From Oreohelix idahoensis (lineage: Eukaryota > Mollusca > Gastropoda > Stylommatophora > Oreohelicidae): 64,000 nucleotides of DNA. The stretch spans positions 62,001-126,000 of the forward strand of contig JAMPIV010012274.1 of assembly GCA_024509875.1 (NCBI GenBank). The letters run 5' to 3'. The translations under genes and the position numbers were made by a program. Every line of letters starts with the position of its first letter. Position 1 is the stretch's first letter. A model generated the notes under the pieces. That model saw only the letters and a list, made by a program, of their open reading frames with translations. It searched no databases and was not told the DNA's origin. This document shows, in pieces, positions 1 through 10,358 of the stretch.

Positions 1-860
1 GATTGATAGAGCTACATGGCCTAGCAGGTTGATGAATTTGTTGGTTGGTGAGGCTCTTTCTTCAGTCTGTACCATAGATGATCATACTAGAAATGATTAT
101 GATGCTGTGAAGGCTTTATTGCTAAAAAAGGTATCAACTGGAGGAAAATGGTTACAGATTGAAACTGAAATCATTGTTGCCTGATTCAGCTAAGGATTTT
201 GCTGAATTTGTTTCATCAATTAAGCTTTGCTTTTCTAGATGGGTTAATTTGTCAAAAATTGATAAAACTTTTGATGGGCTGGCTGACTTAATTTTAAGAG
301 ACAACGTTCTGTCTTCAGTCTGTGGTGACTTTTTGTCCTTTTCACAGGAGTGAAAGCCTGAAACGTTGGCTGCTGTAGAAAATCTTGGACGACAATACCA
401 AATTGCACATCCTGGAAGAAGTCTTGGCAGGAATAATATAAAGGATTCATTGTCAGTCGCATCAGCTAGAACTATGATGTCCAATCCGCCCAGACAAAGA
501 TCATATAGCATGGACAGAAATTTTCGATTAAATCGAGATAATAATACTGGATCTTTCAGAGGGAGGTATAATTTTAATACTAGGTCAGAACAACCTCAAA
601 GAAATTTTCATTCATTTGATGATGGATATATACCTCAACAATCATCTTTCAGACCTTAAAGGGATTGGAACAAAGGTGGATATAATTTCCAGTCAAACAG
701 AGGAGAAAGGTCATGTTATGGAAACAATGTAAATAATTACAACAACAGAAGTTCTCAACCGAACAATAACTTTCGACGTTCTAGAAATCCTGAACGTTCC
801 AATGCAGTGGTGCATCAAAGTGACAATAATACAGTACAAAATGTCAATGTTGTTTCTCAT
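1..860 (+). pseudogene. gag remnant of a decayed Ty3/Gypsy retrotransposon (element A)
   Basis: Gag forms the particle that packages retrotransposon RNA. The frame holding 159-353 and 366-659 is one reading frame cut by a TGA at 351-353 and a TAA near 657; it then continues open to a stop near 876. The first part resembles a capsid C-terminal region (leucine/phenylalanine-rich helices, then a PETLA-type segment after the first stop). The rest is rich in Asn, Arg and Ser, as in nucleocapsid tails, but I see no CCHC knuckle. A further gag-like stretch in another frame covers about 1-150, so there is at least one frameshift near 150. The window edge cuts off the 5' part and any LTR. It is a dead copy, placed in Gypsy by its protease and RT downstream. 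Confidence 0.6.
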
Positions 861-874
861 GCAAATGCATGTAG

Positions 875-1508
875 TTGAACTTATCCAATAGTACTAATTG
901 TTCTGAATGTAATTCTTTATTTCAGCTACAGGGAGTTCCTAGGCTCCTGTGTGGACATCCTTTGCCAGTTATGTCCTCTTATGTTGGGACAGGTTTACTA
1001 GTGTTTGATAGGGGTTTTGTAAACAACCAACTTCTTTCAGTGCTCAGTGACACTGGTTGCACTACTGTTGGTGTGCGAAGGTCATTAGTGGATCAATCTG
1101 ATTACAGAGGCAAAGAAGTAAAGTGCATTACATTCGGCGGCACAGTTGAATATTATCCAACTGCAGGAGTATTTTTAGATACCCCTTATTTTACAGGCAG
1201 GACTCTAGTATGTGCTGTCAAAACCAGTCGCTGGGATAATTTTAGGGAATATCACTGTGCTTCATGAATGCACTAATGATGATATTTTGAGGTGGGAACA
1301 ACAACATGTATATACTGCCAGGGTTGAAACTACCAGAGCGCAGGCTCTTAGGCATGTGCATGCACGATCACATGATCGGACTCAGAGTGACACAGTTTTG
1401 AGTGATGGTGATGATACAAAATTTCTTCCTCCCATCATTGAGGAGTCCCTTGATGATTTCCAAACTATTGAAAAATCATCAGATGTCTATTTTGACTCGA
1501 GTGCATAA
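875..1508 (+). pseudogene. Retroviral-type aspartic protease region of element A, frameshifted
   Basis: The 875-1267 frame contains a D-T-G-C motif in the context LLSVLSDTGCTT, the usual active-site turn of retropepsins, about 62 residues into the frame, followed by beta-strand-like hydrophobic blocks. The frame then slips near 1220-1240 and continues in 1212-1508, which opens with an IILGN segment. That corresponds to the flap/C-terminal I-[IL]-G motif of Gypsy proteases. In the family this enzyme cuts Gag-Pol inside the particle. Downstream the frame becomes acidic and non-conserved. The frame shift and the broken neighbours mean it cannot make an active protease now. Confidence 0.65.
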
Positions 1509-1517
1509 CTGGTTGCT

Positions 1518-1649
1518 GCTGATATGGGACCAACCACATCCATCATGGATGATGTGATACCTAGCATTGTTGATGACAATGTTGCTGATATGGGACCAAC
1601 CACATCCATCATTGATGATGTGATACCTGGCATTGTTGATGTCGGGGTT
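1518..1649 (+). repeat. 66-bp in-frame tandem duplication, two units
   Basis: Units 1518-1583 and 1584-1649 differ at only a few positions and each encodes a 22-residue segment beginning ADMGPTTSI. The unit length is a multiple of three, so the frame was kept. It lies between the protease and RT parts of element A. Confidence 0.8.
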
Positions 1650-1889
1650 AATCGGATGTCGAGTTTAGTTTGGTCGTGTACTCTTCAGTCAAAACTGTAT
1701 ATTTGGCTGTTTGTTTTCCTTTTTTCTATTGTCTTTTTACTATTTGATTCTTCCTTTTCATGTAGGAACTTCATGGATATTAATATTACTTCAGCTTCTT
1801 TTTTCTTTCAGATGCTGAAATACCACGATTTCATGTGGTATGTGCTAGTCACTACATTGAGTTGTGTGGCGGTTTTGACAATATTATTT

Positions 1890-2095
1890 ATTATTTCTTT
1901 CTTCGGGTGCTACAGGTCGTGTTACACCATTTACAGAACATAATAACTTCATACTTGTTCCTATACAGGGACTTGAATGTTTTATTCCCACTACTCATGC
2001 ACCGGAGGTCTTGTTTCCCATTGGTACTTATGATGAAGCTAATAATGGTGTACATTTTAATGGTCATTGTTATGTAGAATGCAAACATCTTGAGA
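1890..2095 (+). pseudogene. Unassigned open segment between protease and RT of element A
   Basis: A frame through 1906-2095 reads as an ordinary protein-like segment (GRVTPFTEHNN, then VPIQGLECF, later NGHCYVECKHLE) with no low complexity. It ends exactly at the TSD of the 2096-2275 insertion. I do not recognise the domain. It sits where the N-terminal part of RT would be expected, and the usual PYR..P and V.VKK.DG motifs of Gypsy RT are not visible, so it may be part of a diverged pol or an extra domain. Confidence 0.3.
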
Positions 2096-2275
2096 TATTT
2101 AATTATTTAAATATTTAACCTATATTTAAATATTTAACTTATATGTAATTCTTGTCCTTGTCACCTGTTTGTAACTGTGGCTGACGAAGGGTAAAACCCG
2201 AAACGTCCCTTATTTTATGTGAACGGCTATTTTGTAGAACTGATTCAATACCTTTTTATTGGTTTATATACTTAT
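2096..2275 (+). mobile_element. 180-bp insertion with 13-bp target-site duplication and a hammerhead-like motif
   Basis: The block is flanked by identical copies of AAACATCTTGAGA at 2083-2095 and 2276-2288. It starts with an AT-rich stretch containing repeated ATTTAAATATTTAA-like words and then holds CTGACGA (2181-2187), a GGGT-AAA-ACCC hairpin (2189-2199) and GAAAC (2200-2204). That is the layout of a hammerhead ribozyme core, with one extra A before the hairpin. Such motifs are known in the terminal repeats of Penelope-like elements and in retrozymes. No coding capacity. The insertion and TSD are directly visible; the family assignment is inference. Confidence 0.6.
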
Positions 2276-2289
2276 AAACATCTTGAGAC

Positions 2290-3765
2290 TATCCTTTGAC
2301 TTGTTAAATGATATTTTCTATGCTGAACCTCAGCCTTTGTTAAATTATCTATTGGATAGACTATCTACAGCTACTTTTTTCAGTAAATTTGATTTGTCTA
2401 AATGTTATCGGCAAGTCCCCTTGTCGGACAGAGCAAAACCTTATACTGCTTTTGCTACACCTTTGGGATTGTTCCAATTTAATTTTGTCTTTTGGTCTCG
2501 TTAACGCTCCTGCGACTTTTGTTCGTATGATGCGAAAAATTTTCTCTAATCGTGATGACACAATTACCTATATTGATGATATTTGTCTTTTCCGTCAATC
2601 TTGGGAAGAACATGTTCTTGGAACTCAGTCTCCATCATCTTACTGCTAGACCTTCAAAAACTAAAAAAGGATTCACTGAAATTTCTTTTCTTGGTCATAA
2701 AGTAGGAGGCGGTTTTCTTAAACCTGAGGATTCCACTATCTCTAGGATCTTGAATCTAGAAATTCCTAAGATAAAAAAACAGGTTCGCAGTCTTTTAGGT
2801 CTTGTACGATTCTATAGGAAATTCTTACCTTCATTCATCATCATTCGTAACCCTCCACTCCCAAAGGAGCATAGGCCTTCAACAAACACATGCCAAGTCC
2901 TCCTGTCACGTGCCATCCGCTCAAGTTCTTTCCACGTTCTCCTCATCATTTTCACCTCTGTTTCCAGCTCTCTTCTCCATGTGCTTCTTGGTCTACCTCT
3001 GCCTCTCTTGCCCTGGGGGTTCCAGAACAAGGACTGCCTTGTAATGCTATCAACAGGTTTCCTCAGTGTGTGTCCTATCCATCGCCATCGTCTTCTTCTC
3101 ATCTCTTGTTCCACTGGCACTTGTCTAGTTCTTGTCATCAGTTCCACGTTGGTAACTTTGTCATACCATTTCAATCCCTCTATTCTACGCAAGCACCCAT
3201 TTATGAAAGTCTGTAGCTTTTCTTACCTAACGTTTCAGAAATTACTTCAGTTCTGTCTTCGTTATTACGAAAACACTCCCCACATAAGATTGTTTGGTCA
3301 CATTCATGTGATGTATCATTTAATTTATTAAAATCAAACTTTTCAAAATCACCAATTTTAAGATTGCCTGATACTCGATTTATTTTTATCCTTAGAGTCG
3401 ACACCTCTGGATCGGGAATCGGCGGTACACTTATGCAGGAATTCGATGATTGTCTACATCCAATTCTGTATGTCAGTCGTAAATTGACACCCACGGAACA
3501 AAAATACCTTATCGCAGAGCGAGAGTTGCTCGCTGTGGTATATTGTTTTTCTAAATTACAACGCTACCTCATTGGTGCGAAATTGTGTCTTAGAGACTGA
3601 TCAGAGGGCCCTGTCCTATCTGAAAACGACGAAATTTCGTAATGAGAAGGCTGCCGGAGCGTCACTTGCGCTCCAACCCTACGAATATGACATTCGAGCC
3701 ATCAAGGGCAGTCAAAACGTGGTTGCGCATGTGTTATCACGTTGTTTAAAAGACTCTGTCGCCTA
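2290..3765 (+). pseudogene. Reverse transcriptase and RNase H remnant of Gypsy element A, split by a LINE fragment
   Basis: Segments in order: RT fingers/palm with AEPQPLL and FSKFDLSKCYRQVPL (2290-2490); a frame slip near 2490; GLVNAPATF and the catalytic YIDD box (2500-2600); another slip near 2600; the thumb/connection with FLGHKV and LLGLVRFYRKF (2650-2830). Then comes a foreign insert at 2831-3219. The Gypsy frame resumes at 3229 with the connection region and an RNase H domain (VDTSGSGIGG, then a SRKLT..E..Y..AE.E.LA block, 3229-3590). A last slip near 3595 leads to a DQRALSYL block ending near 3765. RT and RNase H copy RNA to DNA in the particle. At least three frame breaks make it dead. 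No integrase follows before the next element. Confidence 0.85.
2831..3219 (-). mobile_element. 5'-truncated LINE 3' end nested in element A
   Basis: Read on the minus strand this is the last ~125 codons of a LINE ORF2 of the endonuclease/RT type common in invertebrates: a RRWRWIGHTLRKP block, a WNPQGKRGRGRP block, then a TWRREL block, ending in a short ATGATGA-type 3' tail. The 9-bp duplication TTCTTACCT flanks it at 2822-2830 and 3220-3228. Removing the insert plus one TSD copy restores the Gypsy frame across the junction, which is strong proof of the event. It is a typical target-primed insertion, truncated at its 5' end. Confidence 0.92.
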
Positions 3766-3914
3766 ACAACACGACAAATGCAGGTACCTTGTGAGGTTTC
3801 AGCAAACCTATTAACTGACTTCTTCACGTGTTGACCAATGGAACATTGCACTATATATGAACGTATTTTGCTGACAGTGCTGATGCTGACAGGAATTTCC
3901 TGATTTATTACTGC

Positions 3915-5547
3915 TGTGCAAAGATAAAATATACAACTCTGTGGTGATTGCCAAGGATAAGCAAGGAAATCTCATCACGACAGTAGAGGGACAGGAAACA
4001 AGATGGGAAGAGCACTTCAGAGAAACTCTGAACAAGGAACCACCAGAGACACAATTGAATGTTCCTGAAGCTGAAAACGATCTAGATGTAAATACAGACA
4101 TTCCACGAAAAGAAGAAATCATCACAGCAATCACAGGGTTAAAGAATGGAAAAGCTCCTGGCCATGATAACTTAGATGCAGAGCTATTTAAGACAGACCC
4201 TGAGCTAGCAGCAGAACTATTAGAACCACTATTTGCACAAGTCTGGAAAACGGGGACAACACCATCATAGTGGAACAAAGGAATAATTGTCAAATTGCCC
4301 AAGAAGGGAGATCTTGCAGACTGCAATAATTGGAGAAGAATCACTCTTCTCTCAGTTCCCAGCAAAATACTAGGCAGGTTAATGATACAGAGAATTTCAA
4401 AAGCAGTAGACCACAAACTGAGGAAAGAACAAGCAGGATTTAGAAAGAACAGAAGATGTGTAGATCATATACTGTATTCACTCTCAGGAACATTATAGAG
4501 CAGTGCTCAGAATGACAAAGACAGCTGTACATTAATTTCGTTGATTTTGAAAAGGCTTTTGATAGCATACATAGGGACAGTTTATGGAAAATACTGAGGG
4601 CTTATGGAATTCGAAGCTGCATAGTGTCAATCATAAAAAGCCTCTATGCCAACTACGTGTAGTGTTGGGCAGAGCAACCTAACCTTTGAGGTGAAGACAG
4701 GAGTACGACAGGGATGCCCCTTATCAACCACTCTATTTTTAACAGTCATAGACTGGGTGATGCGCCAGACAACAGAGGGCAGTCCAAGAGGAATAAGATG
4801 GACTACATTTTCTACATTGGAAGATCTGGAATTTGCAGATGACATTGCACTACTAGCACATTCACATCAACACATCCAGGAACAAACGGATAGACTTAAT
4901 AAGTTTAGCCAGCAGGTGGGCTTGAACATCAATTTAAAGAAGTCAGAGGTCATGACGCTCAATGTGAACAGCCCTCAGCCCATATCAGTAAGGAATCAGC
5001 AACTGGTACAGACAGACACCTTCACATACCTAGAATGCATAGTAACACCAGACGGCGGGGCAGGCAAAGACATCAACATCAGAATGAATAAGTCAAGAAC
5101 AGCCTTTTTTAGTCTAAACAACATCTGGAAGTCCTCTCAATATAGCACAAGCACAAAATTAAGATTTTATCAGAGCTGTGTGCTTTCTGTGCTTCTCTAT
5201 GGTGCGGAATGCTGGAGAGTTACAGAGAAGGAAATGTCGAAATTGTCCTCTTTTCACACAACATGCCTAAGAAAAATTCATCGAATCTTTTGGCCAAATG
5301 CCATCACCAATCAAGATCTGCTTACTCGGAGCAAGCAAGAGGACATGCACACCATCATAGCTGGCAGACGCTGGAGCTGGGTTGGCCATGTCCTCAGAAG
5401 AGACTCCGATGCCATCACAAGAACAGCTATGCTTTGGACCCCTGAAGGAAAACGAAAGAGAGGCCGACCAAAAACAACCTGGCGGAGGACTGTGGAGGCT
5501 GAGGTGCAAAGAATGAACCAGAGTTGGGGCACTGTACGAAGGATGGC
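3915..5547 (+). pseudogene. LINE copy B, part 1: end of linker, RT and C-terminal region
   Basis: Non-LTR retrotransposon ORF2 lacking its endonuclease half. The order is: pre-RT linker with KDKQGNL and ETRWEEHF (about 3945-4020); RT fingers with GKAPGHD and LPKKGD...NWR.ITLLS (4140-4350); EQAGFR (4425-4445); F.DFEKAFDS (4545-4565); GVRQGCPLS (4700-4725); the catalytic F-A-D-D box (about 4830-4845); and the C-terminal W.WVGHVLRR and GKRKRGRPKTTWRRT blocks (5375-5490). Breaks: TAG at 4268-4270, stop at about 4498, stops near 4510 and 4661, with frame otherwise recoverable. At 5548 the frame runs into the LTR of a later insertion; its last codons and 3' tail are found at 16643-16765. Related fragments lie at 41325-41591, 43790-44822 and 49533-49850. 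Confidence 0.9.
5543..5547. repeat. Target-site duplication ATGGC, left copy
   Basis: ATGGC directly precedes the 5' LTR. The matching copy follows the 3' LTR at 16643-16647. A 5-bp TSD is usual for Ty3/Gypsy integrases. Confidence 0.93.
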
Positions 5548-5806
5548 TGTCATGAAATATTCTAATCCACATATATAAATTATTAGGTAAATATGAAGCC
5601 TAACAAATAAAATTAATAAAGAGAAGAGCAATGGTAAAATGACAGTGCTGTCACAAGGAATGTACTCGAAATCCCCCTTGTTTTCTGCTTCGTCTGCAAA
5701 TTGTAACGCTTTCACGTTGATATAAAAGCTTACTGTATTATTACCCGCTTTCTTCAATGAAACGTGTGCTGTATTTCTTGGAAAAACATTAACCCTTTCG
5801 GCCCGT

Positions 5807-5826
5807 ATGATTCCAAATGGAATCAT
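5807..5826. promoter_or_regulatory. Subterminal inverted motif 1 of the piggyBac element
   Basis: ATGATTCCAAATGGAATCAT has perfect 8-bp arms around AAAT. Related copies occur at 5865-5884 (second arm degenerate), 6160-6175 and 8410-8429, at both ends of the element. Subterminal repeats of DNA transposons often bind transposase; binding here is inference. Confidence 0.55.
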
Positions 5827-6031
5827 TAACTGTCTTGGCTTTCATAGCGCATATTAAACGACGGATGATTCCAAATGGCATCGTAAATGCTCGTTCCGGG
5901 CCTTGCCGACAGAGGGCGCTGTTAGCTGATAATTTTCAAATTAGCATTCGCGAACAGTTTTCTTTGTTTGTTGACATAGAAGGTGCGTTTCCAGCTCCTG
6001 CTACCCTTGATATTGTCGAAAATAATAACAG

Positions 6032-6453
6032 GTATGTATTAAACTTATAAATCTTATCTAAATTGTTTTTTTTTATTACTTATATAATTTTAGAATAATA
6101 CAAATATTTGATTATAGAGTATAGGCACGCAAGTTGAATATTTGCTACCAAAATGTAGCGATTCCATTTGGAATCACCAGGTTCATTTGTAAAACACGGA
6201 TTATATAATATGTCACGTTCCACCTTGTTGTTTATTAGCAATTACATGGAATATTTAGCGAATGTTTTAGTTTCTTCTGCCTATATTTATCTCTTTTTAA
6301 GTGTTTTTGGTGAACAAATATAACATAAATAATATTTAAGTTTGAGTATGTATCGTAATATATGATTATTTAGTTATTTTCGTGATATACGATTAGGCAT
6401 TTGAAGGTTATGTATCACAATATAATTATTATTTTCATATCTTTTTCTTTTAG
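6032..6453 (+). other. Candidate intron in the 5' leader of the piggyBac transposase gene
   Basis: A good donor (ACAG|GTATGT at 6031/6032) and an acceptor with a pyrimidine tract (CTTTTTCTTTTAG ending at 6453) lie just upstream of the transposase ATG at 6457. Splicing would remove an AT-rich stretch and place the ATG four bases after the junction. No transcript evidence is available. Confidence 0.35.
6160..6175. promoter_or_regulatory. Subterminal inverted motif 3 of the piggyBac element
   Basis: GATTCCATTTGGAATC is the inverse-orientation version of the motif at 5807, an imperfect palindrome with 6-bp arms or better. It lies in the proposed 5' intron of the transposase gene. Confidence 0.5.
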
Positions 6454-6456
6454 AAT

Positions 6457-8314
6457 ATGACGAGGCAATTGACATGCGAGGAAGTTTGGGTGCTCTTAGA
6501 GGGGGATATATCAGATGTTGAGGATGCTGACTTGCAAGATGATGAGGAGGAGGAGGTGGCATTGACAGAAGCTGTTCAAGGCATAGTTTTGGATGAACAG
6601 GAAGGTGCAGGTCAAACGTTGAATACAGACAGCTACAGCATGCCTGTGGAAATTCATAGGATTGATAGTGAAGATGAAGATGATGGAGAAGAAGATGAAG
6701 ATGATGGAGAAGAAGATGAAGATGACACACCCCTCAGTGTACGAATTGGAAGACAAAATCGCGGGGAGCCACCAGTATATGAGATAAGGAATCGATGTTG
6801 GCGACACAAAAATATGGAAGCAATAGATGTGGCATATCATTCCACATTTTCTGATCCTCCAAATGATGACTTAAGCCCACTGAACTATTTTGAAAAATTT
6901 ATTGATGACAGCATCATTAAAAATTTTGTGGATCAAACTAACATGTATTCTACAGAAAAAACAGGGAAGTGTATCAACACATCTGTGATTGAAATGTGCC
7001 AATTTATTGGTATTCATATTTTAGCTGGAGTTGTTCATGTGCCACAATACAGGATGTACTGGGCTGAATCTACACGCTACGAGCCTATAGCAGGTACTAT
7101 GTCACGTGATCGGTTTTGCAAATTGAGAAATTATTTGCACGTTAACAATAATGATAATATGGTTCCAAGGGAACATAAAGATTACGACAAATTGTTCAAA
7201 GTCAGGCCATTCATAGAGTCTCTGAGAACCAATTTTCTGAAAATTGAACCAGAGGAATATAATTCAGTAGATGAGATGATGATCCCACTCAAGTCCCACA
7301 CATCTATGCTACAATATGTGAAGAGCAAGCCACACCGATGGGGGATTAAGGTATTCGCACGGGCTGGAGCAAGTGGGATAGTCTATGACTTCGAAATTTA
7401 TGTAGGCAAGGGGACAAAAGTGAAAGATGGTCCTCTAGGTATTAGTGGTAATGTAGTCATTAGGCTAGTGGAGCATTTGCCTAAACACCAGAACCATAAG
7501 GTATTTGTTGATAATTGGTTCAGCTCCTTTGACCTGGCAGTAGAACTCAAGAAGTTGGGAATGCATATGGTCGGAACTGTGAGAAAGAACAGGCTGGCAG
7601 GCTGCTCTTTGCAGACAGATGCCTCTTTGAAAAAGAGTGGTCGAGGTTCCTATGATTTTAGAGTGGAAAGCAAAGAAAATATCATTCTATTGAAATGGTT
7701 TGACAATAAGGCTGTGCACCTTATCTCCACCTATAAAAGCCAAGAGCCAGTTGAAAATGTCAGACGGTGGTCTGTTGCTGCTAAGCAGCATGTGAATGTC
7801 CCTCGCCCAAATATTGTGAAAGAATATAACACATTCATGGGAGGTGTTGATCTCCATGACATGCTTGTTCAGCTTTATCGTACCAACATTAAGGGTAGAC
7901 GCTTCTACTTGAGAGTCATATTTCATTTCATAAATATGGCCTGTGTCAATGCATGGCTTTTGTATAGGAGGCACTGTGATCAGAAGAAAGAAAAACACCG
8001 ACCACTACTTGATTTTTGTGTGTGATATAGCTGCTGGCCTCCTGAAAAGGGGAACCAATGACCCAAGAAAAAGAGGGCGTCCATCAGACTCAACAAAGGA
8101 AGGACCATCCAAAAAGAAGAGAGTACAAAGAGCACCCCGTCCTGTTGCTGATGTGCGGTATGATGCTGTGAGTCACTGGCCAGAATATAATCCAGACAAG
8201 TCAAGATGCAAACTGTGTATAACAAGTTACAGTAGAATGAAGTGTGGAAAGTGTAACGTTGCTCTTTGCCTAAACAAGGACAAGAACTGTTTCAAAGCAT
8301 TCCATGTAAAATGA
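6457..8314 (+). CDS. piggyBac transposase (PGBD-like), one frameshift near the C-terminus
   Basis: DDD-family transposase that excises the element precisely and inserts it at TTAA. The main frame is 522 codons from the first Met after the left end (6457-8025). The N-terminal ~100 residues are very acidic, including a DDGEEDE tandem repeat near residues 70-90. The catalytic aspartates are D272 (in SVDEMM), D352 (in VFVDNWFSS) and D465 (in FMGGVDLHD), with spacing as in piggyBac. The frame ends at TGA 8023-8025, while the next frame, through 8314, carries the expected tail: a basic RKRGRPSD segment and a Cys/His-rich finger (CKLC...MKCGKCNVALC...CFKAFH). The slip lies in the TTTTTGTGTGTG run at 8014-8024, a one-base change. 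The catalytic domain is otherwise whole, so recent activity is plausible, but loss of the DNA-binding finger should disable this copy. Confidence 0.93.
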
Positions 8315-8409
8315 TTTGAAATATGTGTAAAATTGTACTCATCGTAGCGTAAAGGTGAGCTTTTATGTGTCACCCGATATATATTTCCTATATGCATCAC
8401 AATGTCCCA

Positions 8410-8429
8410 ATGATGCCAATAGGAATCAT
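8410..8429. promoter_or_regulatory. Subterminal motif 4 of the piggyBac element, right end
   Basis: ATGATGCCAATAGGAATCAT is a diverged copy of the left-end motif, about 130 bp inside the right end. Its presence at both ends supports a role in end recognition. Confidence 0.5.
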
Positions 8430-10358
8430 TACATAATTCATATCCTGAAAAATATTTTTCATAAAAATGTTTTATATTCTTGTTTTCTTAGACCTTATTG
8501 CTTAATAAATTGAAAGAAAAATTTTTTTCATTTGCAAAAAATAATTCAGGTCTGAAAGGGTTAAGAGGCAGACTGCGTAATGACCTAAATTTTAAATTCC
8601 ATTCATGTCTTTTTCTACATTACGTTACCAAAACGAACGAACAGATGGACAAAAGGATAGCGAGAAGGGAGAGGCAGAAAGCCGAACATTAAACACGCGT
8701 CGCGCGATACACAATTACTACTATCACGCGTGTAAGTCTACATGCACTAATTTTTTTTCAGACGGACAGTGATAAAATACACTACCCTTTCCCAGAGTTA
8801 GGTTTATAAATCATAACAGACTCTTATTAGAAAAGATAACATTAGATGGCTTTACGGTTGAAAACATAACAGTACCCAGACAGCACATCTTCGAACCAGG
8901 AGGTAGAAGAAATTGCATATTTTGAACGCAGCCACGTAGCTCCTTTAAATTAGTATTTTTGGGTCCCTTAGGGCTTGCTGACAAATAATATGTAAAACGT
9001 TACGCAAATAGTCCAGGAATTAATAAATTATACCCAAAATAAAATATTGGGGGTGCCTGACAGCATAAAATCATTTTTGCTCATAAGATTTTTTTTTAAC
9101 GTGTTTGAAAAAAATTTACGTTACAGAAATAGCCTACCATGTAAACTCCAAATTGATTGGAGCGCAACAAATGAAAGCCTAACCACGATTGGTCGGGCTA
9201 TAAATACTATCTTAAATACTATCTTGGTTGTTAGGGGAGACGGGAAAAGATAACATTTTTTCAAACACTTGTCGAAACGTGGCTCATTGGCCAGTCTCGC
9301 TGATATACACACTTGGGAGCGTTAGTTCGAAACCACTTGTTTAAAATAGCTTGATAAAGCATCAGTGCGTTGAAGCCAGCATATATTTTGCTCAATAAAA
9401 GCCTGGAACATAGGCAGATGGAAATTTGTGCCAGTTTGTGCCAGAATTCATTGCTAATCAACGTATCTGTGTTATTCGTATGAATTGTGGGACAGTGGTC
9501 TTGATGGTACTGAGCAGCACCTAGTCAGAGCTTTGCTGAATCCAGAGTCGGACAGCATACTCCTTGGTCTTTTTAGCTATCAGTGAGGTGTCTCCTGAGC
9601 CCAGAGGAGAATTCGAGCAGAGGAGTCCTTTCCTGCCGCCATCACGCCAGATAAGCGAATTGGCCAGCTGAGCTCAACATTATGTCCCCTCATATTGAAC
9701 TGACTTTATAAAATTAACATTAAGAGGGGAATTTACTTGTCTTAAAATCAGGAACTGTGAACATCTCCAATACGGGTCCCTAAAGACAAACTATTGAAGT
9801 CATGATGACAAATACCAACAGAGCTTGAACAAAACAAAACCAGTATTACCTCATTTTACTACTACACAACTGACACACATAGAACATTTGTAATAATATA
9901 TGTCACTACAATATTCATATTAAATACATTCTGTACATAACTTGTAATTTAAATTGATTGTGCTTCCTGGTTCCCTTGTAGTTGAATCAGGACACATATT
10001 CATTCATGCCAGTAATGAATACATATTGTTATTCGAAAGTTTATCAGTGACTCTTTTAAGATATCTTTGTAGAGTGTTATATGTATGTGAGTGTCACAGT
10101 GTTGTCAAGAGTAGTGGATTAAATTAAATTGTTTATCTGTCTGTTGTTGTGACTTACACTTCATCATACACATACCCTAGACACATAACGTAGCATCACA
10201 CTATTCCAGAATAATTCTGACTGAGATATAGAGATATGTGGTAGCAAGTAAGGTTATCTATAATACACTACTCTTAATAGATATAGATACCTTCACAGCT
10301 GATCTCAGTCAGTACACTAAGTTCCCTATAAGTATTTATAACATCCCACTTCACCACA

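Larger units (their letters stand above)
5793..8560 (+). mobile_element. piggyBac-family DNA transposon, 2768 bp, in the 5' LTR of element C
   Basis: Flanked by TTAA at 5789-5792 and 8561-8564, the piggyBac target. The ends are short inverted repeats: CCCTTTCGGCCC on the left and, read inward from the right, CCCTTTCAGACC. The uninterrupted site is seen in the 3' LTR near 14858-14861, where the same flanks meet around a single TTAA. It carries one transposase gene (6457-8314). Non-coding flanks of about 660 and 245 bp contain repeated palindromic words (separate entries). Only the 5' LTR carries it, so it arrived after the retrotransposon. Confidence 0.95.
5548..10358 (+). mobile_element. 5' LTR of retrotransposon C (interrupted by piggyBac)
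   Basis: Starts TGTCATGAAATATTC and ends CACTTCACCACA (TG...CA). Without the piggyBac and one TTAA it is 2039 bp, against 2027 bp for the 3' LTR. The 12-bp difference is a tandem duplication around 9207-9230 (TAAATACTATCT unit twice here, once in the 3' copy). I noticed only two substitutions by eye: C/G near 8855 and T/C near 9076. Such near identity implies recent insertion or recent gene conversion. LTRs of about 2 kb are long for Ty3/Gypsy. Confidence 0.95.

Noticed and set aside
5817..6050. 77-codon frame upstream of the transposase
   Set aside because: It overlaps the palindromic subterminal repeats and the proposed leader intron donor, and it matches no known protein.
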